Below are positions 1-10,659 of a stretch of DNA of 64,000 nt, one piece after another. Under the pieces are notes generated by a model that was not told where the DNA came from, did not search any database, and saw only the letters and a program-made list of their open reading frames with translations. The stretch is from Chalara sp. BL73. Lineage: Eukaryota; Ascomycota; Leotiomycetes; Helotiales. Every line of letters begins with the position of its first letter. The stretch's first letter is position 1. The stretch lies in contig CAKJVC010000100.1 in the NCBI GenBank assembly GCA_918026815.1, forward strand, positions 42,821 through 106,820, in the 5' to 3' direction. A program made the translations under genes and the position numbers.

Positions 1-1
1 A

Positions 2-1162
2 CCACCAATTTTTGCGGCACTTGCTACAGAGAGTGGCAAGGCTGCCTGTGCGCTCTTAGAAGCCCAAGCTGAAATTCGGCCTTTGGTTTATCCGCGACAC
101 GACTTATACGTAAATTATTGCCAAGATAGGAAGACGTTTGCCAGCTTTGGACGCAGTTTCCGATTCCCACAAAGGAAAAGCGTCTCCTCCATCACCTCCT
201 ACATTCCAGATTCTGGCCATGACATCCTATTTTGGTTCTTGATTAATTCAGGAAAACTCAACGCCAATTGTAAGCACAGGAGCGGTCAACCCTATCTATC
301 GTGGGCTGCTGAGAAAGGGTTCGATGGCATGGTGAAGGTACTGATAGAGAACAAGGCCGACGTCAATGCCCAAGGAGGTCATTATGAGAATGCTCTCCAA
401 ACTGCTTCAGCTAACGGCCACGAAACGGTCGTCGAGTTGCTATTGAAGAACAATGCCGACGTTAATGCCCAAGGAGGTCGTTATGGCAATGCTCTTCAAA
501 CTGCTTCAGCTAACGGCCACGAAACGGTCGTCAAATTGCTATTGAAGAACAATGCCAACGTTAATGCTTATGGGGGTCATTATGGCAATGCTCTCCAGGC
601 TGCTTCTCATAACGGCCGCGAAGCTATCGCCAAGCTGCTGCTAGAGCGCAATGCCGACGTTAATGCTAAAGGGGGCGTATATGGCAATGCCCTTCAAGCT
701 GCTTCTCATAACGGCCGCGAAGCTATCGCCAAGATGCTGCTAGAGCGCAATGCCGACGTTAGTGCTAAAGGGGGCGTATATGGCAATGCCCTCCAAGCTG
801 CTTCAGTTCACGGCCATGAGGCTATCGTCAAGCTGCTGCTAGAGCACAATGCCGAAGTTAGTGCTAAAGGGGGCGTATATGGCAATGCTCTCCAGGCTGC
901 TTCAGTTTACGGCCATGAAGCTATCGTCAAGCTGCTGCTGGAAAACAATGCTGACGTCAATGCTCAAGAAGGTGTATATGGCAATGCCCTTCAAGCTGCT
1001 TCTCATAACGGCCACGAAGCTGTCGTCAAGCTGCTGCTAGAAAACAAAGCCGACGTCAATGCTCAAGGAGGCGTATTTGGCAATGCTCTCCAAGCTGCCT
1101 CAGTTAGACTCCATAGAGCGGTCATGAGGCTGCTGGGCAACGCGATGACGCAAGGGCCATAG
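2..1162 (+). CDS. Ankyrin-repeat protein, C-terminal part (5' end outside window)
   Basis: The reading frame is open from base 2, so the start lies to the left of the window; the first internal Met is at 83. From 350 to 1141 there are eight consecutive 33-residue ankyrin repeats, each with the pattern N-x-A-(D/E)-V-(N/S)-A-x-(G/E)-G-x-(Y/F)-x-NALQ-(T/A)-AS-x-x-x-(H/R) followed by a (L/M)LL(E/K)-type helix end. A more degenerate repeat precedes them. The unit is exactly 99 bp without insertions. Ankyrin arrays bind proteins. In filamentous fungi such arrays often form the C-terminal part of NACHT/NLR-like or HET-associated proteins, but the N-terminal domain that would tell is not in view. No intron is seen in the visible part and the frame ends at TAG 1160–1162. 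Confidence 0.85.
   Translation, partial: PPIFAALATESGKAACALLEAQAEIRPLVYPRHDLYVNYCQDRKTFASFGRSFRFPQRKSVSSITSYIPDSGHDILFWFLINSGKLNANCKHRSGQPYLSWAAEKGFDGMVKVLIENKADVNAQGGHYENALQTASANGHETVVELLLKNNADVNAQGGRYGNALQTASANGHETVVKLLLKNNANVNAYGGHYGNALQAASHNGREAIAKLLLERNADVNAKGGVYGNALQAASHNGREAIAKMLLERNADVSAKGGVYGNALQAASVHGHEAIVKLLLEHNAEVSAKGGVYGNALQAASVYGHEAIVKLLLENNADVNAQEGVYGNALQAASHNGHEAVVKLLLENKADVNAQGGVFGNALQAASVRLHRAVMRLLGNAMTQGP
350..1141 (+). repeat. 99-bp tandem coding repeat, 8 units
   Basis: The units start at 350, 449, 548, 647, 746, 845, 944 and 1043. They encode the ankyrin repeats of the gene at 2–1162. Neighbouring units share long identical stretches (for example the segment around 'ggcaatgc…caagctgcttc'), more than protein selection alone needs. 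This suggests recent unit gain or homogenisation by unequal exchange. The last unit is the most diverged. Confidence 0.9.
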
Positions 1163-3535
1163 TTTGACTATCACATTGGCAAGTCGCAAGAGCAGAAATA
1201 TTTATCGGCGTCGCACTCGACATGACTTCCTTCGCATGCGGATGGATGCGAGCATATTGCTATCAAAGAGATAATTACAGCTCATAGCAGGGAGAAGTTT
1301 TGTCACAATATAGGCAAACTCTATGCGGATAAGGAAGTTCGACGTCACAGAGAATGCATCCATGAGCACCGGTAGGGAGCAAAAAGACCACTAGTCCAGT
1401 CACCATTAAGGCCTAGATGCATCGAATGTATTTGGATGCCTCGAATCTCTTCAAGCATCAATCTGATCTCGAAAAGGCTAGTCAAGTATAGTTTCAAAAC
1501 ACTGTCTAAACTAACTTCGCAGTGTCTATCCTTTTTTTTTGCGAGAAAAAAACCACTTTTTAATGCTGGAACCAAAAACAATGTCAAGGGCAAAGTGAGA
1601 AGCTCGACCAATAGAACTCAAAGAGACATCCCCACTCTAGAGGCCAAAAAAACACTCGAAAATGGAGCCTCGGGCTATTTAGTAAGCTTAAGTCGAGATG
1701 AAAAGATCTTGGATAGCATGGCTACATGGCAATGCTGCCCAAGGCATTATCCACTGGAGCTCGGTCACTCTTTGCTCCACCTTTCACAAAACGACAAGTG
1801 GACCCTCACACCCGCAGTCTAATATATCATAGGCACAATAAACCTGGGCAACTCGTCCGCTGCAGTAGCTTAATGTAATTACGTGATGTACAATTATACT
1901 TCTGCCTCAGGTGTGTGTTCTAGCAACACAGTTTTAAATAGCATCTGCCTTTCGCATTTTCTTTCAACTCAGTCTCTTTCTTTTCTATACTTTGTTCTCC
2001 CTTTGAGATTTTCGGGTTTGGCGACCCAACCCTCTCTCGACGATGCTCTACAGGGCATAGACTTTCGTAAAAGTTGTGGTTTGCAAAGACTGTTTCAAGC
2101 AGCTTACTTACATAGAACATACGAACGGTCACTGCCTACCGCACTCTGCCAGCATGATTTTGCATATCAGCAAGTCCTGTATAAGTAAATGTCATTCCTA
2201 ACCGTCCACTCATGATGACAAAGGGTTCGAAAGCAGATGCCAGCGTAGTCTCAGAACATCCCCTGCATTGAAAGCGATTCCCCACTTGGCAGTCATGGGC
2301 AGGACTGACCTTTGGCACGACTCATTTGCATCCGAGATATATGATCAGTGGGATCTATATGATAACCCATTTGACAACCAAGGTCAGCAACAGACAAGAA
2401 ACGAATCAGCTCAAGTTCTTTCGGCCTGTTGATTGGAATAATAGAAACAAATATGAGAACGGTTATATCAGGTACTCAATTGTGTGGTAAATAACTGTAC
2501 ATAATAGAGCAAGAGTGTCAAAGGACGTAGAGCAGGACATAGCTCTGGCACCTACTGCTTACTGAGAAAAGTCCCTCGAGCCTAAACTAGACGAATCCAT
2601 GCAAAAAAAAGCAAAATTTTCTCAAACCTGACTTCACAAGTGTTGTGGCTTTGATTAGACAGCGTAAGAAGTCAGATCTGACCAAACGATTTAATAATAC
2701 TAGCATTGACGGGGATAGTTAAAGAGAGTCAACTTTCTTGCGTGGAGCGAACTTTACCATACACTCATTCAAATTACGTAGACACAACAAGTACCGCATT
2801 ACAAAGAGAAGATAAAAAAGAGCCTGCGGCCATATCGGCGGCCATTTCAGCAGGGAGGACGATTATCAAGATGATTTGGCCATGAATCTGCGCATGCATG
2901 CGCGGGGATCTTGCAAGATGTGGAGCAGGGCCATCCTGTGAAGTAGTAGTTTTCGCAACGACACTTTCGTCGATGGTACTATGGTCAAATGCTGCTTTCT
3001 GAATACCGTAAATAGAAGCTGAAATATTAGAATATTTTACAAAAAGCCAGGAAAAAAGCCTTTTGTCGGCTTTCTTCTACTTGGTCAGTAAATTTGTTGG
3101 TGCCATTAGTGAGCATCGATATTCGTGGCGCAACTTACATTTAGTCTACAAAACATTGAATCATGGGCTGTTGGATTAAACGCTGGTTTGGGCTTTCTGC
3201 TGTATTGTGGTACGGACAGAGATATTGTATATAGAAAGAATGTACGCCTACGCCAACGCCAACGCCAATAACGCCACCAATCATAAGCAAACCCAGACAA
3301 TGCTTTAGCACAGAAGCAAGAATACTACATTGTATAACACATTCGAGCAGAGCCGCCAGCCTCCAGCCTCCAGGTCCCCTTAATGTTACATCATGCTTTC
3401 CTGGCCACAATCTCCCAGAAAGTTCAAGCACACTATGGGGTCGCCAGTGTGCCTAACTTCTTCGGCTGCAAGTTTGGTAAATCTGACCCTCGTTCAAGCC
3501 TTTTGAGACTAGCCCATTACATCTCGAGTATTAAG
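1163..3535. other. Intergenic, no supported gene
   Basis: This is AT-rich sequence with only short, unconvincing open frames and no family resemblance. A short GCCAAC-type hexamer run lies at about 3243–3275. I found no transposon ends or RNA gene. Confidence 0.6.
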
Positions 3536-4105
3536 TTACCTCGGTTTCTCCTCGAATTGCCTCAATAACTTCATCCCACAGTCGTCTCGGAGGATGCTAT
3601 ATGTAGTGTTGCCAACCTGTAATCGGGTACCTAAATCAAAGTCAGCATCGGATTCTTCTTTAATCAAGCAAAATGATGGGTGGCCATAGTTGATATCCGG
3701 ACTAGGGACGGCCACCTGAGCAAGGCCTTCTCTATCGTTTAAATTTGGATAGGGCTTACCAGCCACATGAATCTCAACACCTGTTAGCGTGCTGTTCAGC
3801 TCCGTCTCGTAGTTCAATTCCTTTACGGTGCAGTACCACTCTGCTTTCTCAAGCTCCACCTTTTTATCTTTCGCTTTCTCACTATTCGCATCTATTCGAA
3901 ACAGTTGATAAGAGCTGGCCTTGAAATCATATTTTCCAGGTCTGCCGATGACCCTACTGAACACCAAACGGTCACCTTGTTTGAAGAAATTAACTCCATG
4001 TGACAGCTGCTTCGGCTTGACTGCTTCGGCTGCTGCATTGTATCGTGCGGTATTTGCTGCTGCGAGTGTGGCCAGAAATAAGGGAATGGTGGCTTGAAGC
4101 TGCAT
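3536..4105 (-). CDS. Small secreted protein (effector-like candidate), 189 aa
   Basis: A single uninterrupted frame begins at ATG 4103–4105. The first ~18 residues form a typical signal peptide (MQLQATIPLFLATLAAANT): a short start, a hydrophobic core and small residues at the cleavage zone. There is no later membrane segment or GPI-type tail. The mature protein of about 170 residues is lysine/glutamate rich and has only three cysteines (in WYC, SFC and DDC contexts). I do not recognise a family. Secretion is inferred from the signal peptide. A role in host interaction is possible for a small secreted protein but nothing in the sequence proves it. It is isolated, with long AT-rich flanks on both sides. 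Confidence 0.7.
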   Translation of the reverse strand: MQLQATIPLFLATLAAANTARYNAAAEAVKPKQLSHGVNFFKQGDRLVFSRVIGRPGKYDFKASSYQLFRIDANSEKAKDKKVELEKAEWYCTVKELNYETELNSTLTGVEIHVAGKPYPNLNDREGLAQVAVPSPDINYGHPSFCLIKEESDADFDLGTRLQVGNTTYSILRDDCGMKLLRQFEEKPR

Positions 4106-4498
4106 TTTGCTGCTTGTAGTTATAGATGAGCTTCGGAGCGTGCAAAACTTATTGTGTATGGAAGGTCAAGCTAACCGAAACAAGGACAGGCTGCAGAATA
4201 TACTACACTTGATCTTGATATAATGAAAGTTGAGTTATGGCTCTTAGATATGGTAGACTTCTAGATCTTATATAGAATACTGTAGGCATTTGTACATTGT
4301 CTTGCCTGGACGCTTGCTCAGTTGCCTGTTCCTCTACTCACCAGAAATCCGCTCACCAAAGTGTCCTGAATCCCACATCCCAATACCAACTTGTCTGAAC
4401 GGATGACAATGTGGAGCAGATGGAGGATATGAATTTGAAATTGATAGGTAAAATTTCGCTAGGAATTGCCAAAGGACGGCGACATATCCATTGAGAGC

Positions 4499-5107
4499 TC
4501 ATAGAGAACCAACAGCAGGGCCAGTGGAGGAGTGATCAGTCCCTGGGTGTTTATCAAGAACAAAATCCTGGGAGGATTTCATTCGATCCGCTTCTCGCAT
4601 AATTACCTCGACCTGGAACGACATACCAACGGGACGTTCGGTATATCCAGTAGATGGGATTCGGGCAGTGCCACTGCAAGTACCTTGTAGAGCTTGTTGG
4701 GGCCTATCGCAGACTCACAACTGTTGGTATCAATTAAATGTTGGAAACTAACATAACTTGCCGCATCCTCCACTCAACTGAATCTGATCCTCCAAGGATC
4801 TGGATTATTTGTATCTGTCTATCGTGCCTGAAAACCACATGGATATTATACAGATATCTTAGTATCAATATCTGGAACTTACCTTTGTATCAACAAAACT
4901 GCCGCCCTTATGGTTGACCCGGAAGGCATGGTCTTCCAACACAGTACACAAGGAGAGAATGAAGAGGATGGGAAACGCTTCATCAGGCGTGTATAGCTTC
5001 GAGATATCTATTCGTAAGCAATACTGATCTTCATCAGAAAGGATTTTGGATGGTATAACCAGTTTCTTCATCGAAGGAGATTCACAGGAAGGCGTCGCTC
5101 CAGCCAT
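4499..5107 (-). CDS. Unrecognised protein, 2–3 exons
   Basis: Exon 1 runs from ATG 5105–5107 down to about 4886 and ends in a good donor (AAG|GTAAGT). A second open segment, roughly 4766 down to about 4637, reads smoothly and includes a PNKLYK-type stretch. A last segment to TGA 4499–4501 contains EVIMREADRMKSSQDF. The exact acceptors are uncertain; I infer the joining from frame and splice consensus only. No domain is recognised and no signal peptide is seen. Its 5' end lies head to head with, and may overlap, the plus-strand frame that begins near 5110. Confidence 0.4.
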
Positions 5108-5112
5108 TACAC

Positions 5113-5662
5113 CCGGCCAGCCCGCTCATCTCTCAGACCGAGACGAGTATATCCGAGTTGCTTAGGTTCTATGGCGGATACCCTGTGAAACCTGCTTCGT
5201 TGCCGTTGTCTCACGATGAGCTCCTACGTGCAGTAATCTGTATTGCTGGGAAGGATGCTGCATTGAACGGCAGAATAACGGCATACAATCCCGCAACAAA
5301 TCGAACCATATATTCTGTAGGAAGGAGTTCTGTTGATAGGCTCAAACGTGTATTCAGTGCCTTAGCAGGCGTTCCGCTTATGGAGAATGATGTCCTGGTC
5401 GTGCTACATAGCCTTTCAGCTGCAGCCGAATCACATATATTCGGGAATGAGTCAAGACGGGTTGAAACCCATGGCTAGAAGGCTCGTAAACTCAAACAGC
5501 ATGTCAACGGATGACGCTTGTGTTTCAATGGAAAACTTTATGGCCTTTGTGCGAGGATTTGGGATTGAGTGTCCCGTTGTCGAAGAAGATATTGGGTTCG
5601 AGCTGTTTAAGGAATTGGTCGAGAAGATGGCAAGTCATGCAACTGCCGGCAGGCGTGGCTGA
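5113..5662 (+). CDS. Unrecognised protein, probably broken or spliced into two frames
   Basis: A frame open from about 5113 (first Met at 5158) reads a plausible globular sequence, with a LLRFYGGYPVKP start and an 'RSSVDRLKRVF' helix, to a stop at 5478. A second plausible segment in another frame runs from about 5470 to the TGA at 5660–5662 and contains 'MENFMAFVRGFGIE'. Either a short intron or a frameshift near 5440–5480 joins them. I recognise no family. The start is not settled, because no ATG lies at the beginning of the open stretch and it overlaps the divergent gene at 4499–5107. Confidence 0.35.
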
Positions 5663-8600
5663 AAGCTAACCCAATTCCGTAGCCCGCGTTTCTTGAAGCT
5701 ATCGCTAAAGAAGCTAGCAGGTCCTGGGACTGACTATAAGGTTGAGGATGGCACAGGAAGGCAAGATATATGGAAGATATATGTTTCACGTACTGCACAC
5801 AAGGATTCTAGCCTCTCTTATGCTTCAGCGAAAGGTACTTGAAATCGCCCTGGACGATGCATTATATTTGCTGTTGCTGCTGCTGCTGCTGCTATGGTGG
5901 CGGTGATTGAAAGTAGGTCGAGATCAAGTAAGGGAGAGTTGAGATTACTATCAAGGTATGTGGCTGGTGGTACATACACTAAGTACAGTAATAAAAGAGA
6001 GAGCGTGCTGGTTTCGGTTGTAGACGAAAGCCTAAGTATAAGAAATAAACCTTCAGGCTGAATGCGGCGTTGCCGAACACTCAGCCGAGTAGATGCCCAC
6101 CTGCCGGTCAAATGTCAACCAGGCTAAATGTTTTAAAGAGCGCTAGCTCGCGTTCGCATTTCGTGATTTCTTTGAACGGGGGTTAAGGGTTTGTTCGGGT
6201 TGAGGGGGAACAGCGGGAACCAACAAAAAAAAAAGGTTAAAAGATGCATGGAACTTCATCCTGTTTCAAGCATTTTCCATGTACAGGACGGGGCCCCCTT
6301 CTCACCCTCATCAGGAAGGTTTTTTGGGCATCGGTAACCCTATTTGATCTTGGAGAGAGATGCGTAATGCCGTTTCAGGATGTAGCCTGGCTGGTGCCCC
6401 CGTTCTGACTTGGAGCAAGCAAGCCTAGACCTTGCATATTCTTTCACCTGTTCAGCAACAACAGCAAAACAACTCCACCCATCCTCATATTTCCTTAGAG
6501 TTTTAAATGATGCCATCTCCTCTGGACAATGTCTCACTGCTCGATATGCAACAGAGCTGCCAGTTTAGACGGGATCCCGCTGCTGATTGGTTGCGGACCA
6601 CGACTAGATCTGGGTCTGGACGTCAGGAAACGGCGGTATGAGGGCAGCTTTGTTTGGCAGTACGACGGAACATCGGAAAGGCAGAGGGTACACGCACTAG
6701 AGTCGCGGGGAAGTGGGATGCTGCCGGTTGCGATGTGCAACAGCAGCAAGAATCAAAGATGATGGGCAATGATTGGGGAGTGCACGAAAAGAGTGAGCGG
6801 ATGAGGGTACCGGCACGGTAGAGTGAGAGAAGAGTTATTTCCACCCAAGTAATATCCCAAGAATTTTAGCAACATATATCATCTCAAACTATGTACTGTA
6901 TGACTTTGCGGAGCTCCTTGTTTGTTGCTTCTAGCAGAAACGCCGATTCATTGTACTAGAAATCACTGCAAAGCCTCAACCATGAGAACATGCTCTTCTT
7001 CTTCTTCTTCTTCTTCTCAATAACACATGCGTGCTTGAAAACAGGGAAATCAGCTTGTGACAATAGATGCGCAACAAAAACTCTTCCCTCGCAATCTCCG
7101 CACCAATGGCACAATCACCCATTTTTCATGCGTAGAGAGGCTCAAACACATGTAACGCTCGTGAGATCACAAGCAAAAAAAAAAAGGATTTCCCTGGAAC
7201 CACAACCCCAAAAACACCTAGGTGAAAGCATTCGCTAGGGGGGGGAAACCTTACAATAACGTGATGTAAATGCAACCCAAACCTCCGGAACCGACCTCGT
7301 CTAGCGCGCCAGCGGCCCACGTGTAACAGCTGCATTGAGATGCTGTAAATAAAGCCGATCTGGGGCTCGAGCATGCATATCAGACCTCACCCGAGCCAAT
7401 CAGCAGGACGCCGGATCGAAGAGTCCGCAACCAGCGTCGCGAGAGATGCTTATTGCTTTTTGCATCGCCAAGGGGAAAAGGGGGCTGGCAGAAAAGGCAG
7501 AGAAAAATCTAGAAGTTCCACTTATAGGGCATACGAAATGCAACAAAAGTCTTTTTTCCCCTCTACCCAATCTGAGCATGGCTGCGCTGGGTTGATCCAC
7601 CGGTGGTGCGCTTGGGGTCCCGATTTAGAGATGTTGGGAGGGGGGGAAACGATCGAGGTGGACGAGCTAAGGCGGGAAGCCGCTCTGTGTCACATCCCAT
7701 CGATGTGCAGCAAAGATCCAGGAGCAGGTTGCTATTGGAGGCGACTGGAGGGAGAGACACGCCATCCGTATGTGTCTCGAATTTGTGCAGGTCTAGGGCA
7801 TGTCTAGATCGACTTGGGGCGAGCGATTCGAGCCTGACGGGCAGCCCGAAAGTCTCTGGAACACAAGATTGAATCCTTTGGCCGTTTGCTGCTTCTGCTG
7901 CCATGATCTATCTTGCCAGAGGTGATGATCATGATAACACCGCGCCGGTTTGCTCGTGGCGACAAGTTTCTCCTTTTCCTTTCGCTTAATTGCCTTAGTT
8001 GGGCGTGTTGACATCCAGTTCGACATGTTTCCGGATCTGTGGAACATTCGAAAGGCCAATGAATCAGTTAATTTTGCCCGTTTACAGATTTCTCGTTACA
8101 AAATCAGAATCATGAGAAGTCAATCACTCAAAGGCCGCTCTCTCACGACCAGAGTCCCTTCCTCTTTTACAAGGAGAAGGTAAAGCAACCTTCTCATTGC
8201 AGCTTTCGACAGATTTCATCAACAATATCTGCTTCAAAGACAAACACTACCACCATATTGTATCCCAACTGTATCTACATAAAAATTCATGGCTTCTCAC
8301 TCCTCAACACAACACGAAGGAGATGCTGGAGCCTCTACGAGCGGAAGTCTCCTAACTCCACCACCGCCATACATATGCAGTATTCACATATCAGACCCAG
8401 AATCCCTACAGCAGATTGTACACGGCCATTTTCCTTTTCAGATCTAAGGGAGTAAGCTGGTTTTGATGGTTATCAATTGCTAAACTGATGCCGCGTAAGC
8501 ACGCGGAGCAGTGTTTTGGCTGCATAGCGTGGGTGGTTCGAAGTTCTAAAATGGCCCGCTGGGCTAATTCCAGAAAACAGTACACAATCCAGGACCGAGG
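5663..8600. other. Long intergenic region with simple repeats
   Basis: I see no convincing gene. Contents are a GCT run (about 5870–5894), an A-run near 6225, a CTT run (about 6991–7015), and purine- or pyrimidine-rich tracts around 7140–7200 and 7480–7560. Several mid-length open frames exist on both strands (for example 7373–7807) but they overlap one another and resemble no protein. Confidence 0.55.
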
Positions 8601-8699
8601 AATCTAATGTCTCATGTCCCATTTGTAGAAGCGTCAGTAAGTGGGCTTTCGCTGACTATCAGCCCGAGATGTTGGAGTTGATACCTTTCTTGATATACA

Positions 8700-9520
8700 C
8701 ACGATACTGGTGATGTCCGGAGAGCTTACAGGCATCCAATGGCTCATATTACGGACCGTATTTATCACGGCCCACGAGGTTCATTACTATTTCAAGCCTG
8801 ACGGCTCACATACCATGCATGTTTTTGCTTCCCCATCTTCCGAGACGCAACCCACGGATAATTTCTTCAACGATAAGTACGAAGTACTTCAATCTGATAT
8901 GACAGCTGCGCAGAGGCAGAGAGCTTTGTACCTCCGACATATCCGTAGTCGCCCGCCTCTGAATTTTCAAATAGAGAAATTTGAACCTAGTCACGCTATA
9001 CTCCAGAGAACGGGCATTGGGATATCATACAACGGGATATGGAGTTTGCGCTCGTCCAATTAGGGACCAGGGTGGCTTCAAGAATTATAACCTAATTGGA
9101 AAGTTTTGATATTCCGGCGGAAGATGCATCTCCACCTGGTCGAATTAATCCGACGAAAGTATCTCAGAACCTGTCATACGTCGAATCTACTTTGCAAGAA
9201 CACGGGATCCAGCAATTACTCAGGCCGGATGTTGCCAGTGCGGCGACAGATATTTGGCTAGCAGCAGATCATAAGGGACTTGACGCTGCCTTGAGAATAC
9301 AATATGAATGTACCAATACTGGAGAAGACAATTAAGAAGAGCTCACCTTCACGAAATCGGCTATCCTCATGGGAGAGCTACCGGTCATGGTACGGACAGC
9401 CGCAGAGGTTGGAGATATAGATGATCCATATGGCGGAGAGATCTCTAGAGCGGACCGGGAATCTGCAATAGCTGCAGCAAGAGAAGAAATGAAGTAAGTG
9501 GTGTTTCTGAATTGCCGAAA
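8700..9520 (+). pseudogene. Unrecognised gene, possibly decayed, in at least three segments
   Basis: Three protein-like segments follow each other in the same direction but in different frames. One is 8710–9063, with an HYYFKPDG stretch. The second is about 9020–9335, with 'QRDMEFALVQLGTRVAS' and later 'LLRPDVASAATDIW', interrupted by a TAA at about 9090. The third is about 9345–9500, acidic, with 'GGEISRADRESAIAAAREEM'. Short introns could connect some of these, but the in-frame TAA looks like damage. No domain is recognised. It could equally be a multi-exon hypothetical gene; transcript data would be needed. Confidence 0.3.
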
Positions 9521-10659
9521 TCTCCTCATTTCAATTGACAATAACAAGCGTGTGGCATCTGAGAAAGGCCACCAGTAAACGAACACTATAAACTGCAAGC
9601 TCCGCAAGAAAAAGGCTAACCACTTCATGTAGAAGCATACCGGAGCTCGTGTGACGGGCCAATATATCCCGGCCAAGCCTCCAGACGCCGCAAGGCCTGG
9701 AGATTAACCCGGGCCATACGCTTACAAGAATCGAAGATGAAATTTGCGTGGGAGTATGCGGGTTCTGTAAGGCGGAGCGCGGAGACGGAGGCGGAGGAGG
9801 ACACAGTAATTGGGGTTGCTGGTTTGACGAGCGGTGGTATGAGCGATAGGGTTGCGTAAGAATCAAAGCTAGTATTGCCTCAATGACAACACCATTCGTA
9901 AGCCTGGTATTCAAGTTCTAGATACGGGCAGGCCATTATTCGCTTCTCAGAAATTTGCGAGTTGGAGGTACCAAGCACCGGCTTCCTTACAGCCATGACA
10001 TTTTCCAGATCTGGACACATTGGAGGTTGGCCGCCGGAAGCACAAAAGTCCGTAGCTAAGCCAGACACGACGGTGCAAGTTCTAGAAAAGTTCCGAGCTC
10101 AGCAATTTTTTTTTTCAAGGAAGCAGAGATGGCCTCTGTCTCGGTACGCCGACCACACGCGTTCTAAACCCGCGGGTATACTCTTCGATACTAGCAACGG
10201 CAGACTGAAACCACCGTGTCACGGCGGTCATACCTGCTCCCCTCCCTCCTCCCCGCCACCCTCTTTCTCGTATAATGGTCGCCAAAACAGTTGGCGCGGA
10301 CGTGCCATGTATACGCAGCGGTCTGCTGATAACCATCTATTCTGATTCTGGATAGCGGATGTTCAACGGTCTGTACTCTGGCTAGCGATTGAGATGGGCG
10401 GTCTACTTGGGATTCGGGCGATTCTTTTTGTTTACCTGAGGGGAACTCCGAAGTCCCGTTTCTTGATGCACGCGTTTGCTGCTGTTGTGAGATTTAAAGA
10501 AGAAGAAAAGTAAAGGGGAAAGTGGAGAGTTTTAGTACCGTACTGGGCATTTCGTGGTAATGGAATGACGAAGGATAAGAGAGAGAGAGAGAGAGAGAGA
10601 GATTATTATATTCGGGTATCTCATTTTCATGTATCCAATGCAAACAAATGTCGCTAAGT
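9521..10659. other. Intergenic, with a GA microsatellite
   Basis: No supported gene. A GA run of about 13 units lies at 10577–10602, just downstream of the MFS transporter gene end. Confidence 0.6.
10577..10602 (+). repeat. (GA)n microsatellite
   Basis: Perfect dinucleotide run, followed by an AT-rich segment. Confidence 0.85.

Noticed and set aside
6990..7900. Overlapping open frames on both strands
   Set aside because: They overlap each other in several frames and have low-complexity or random composition; no splice structure or domain.
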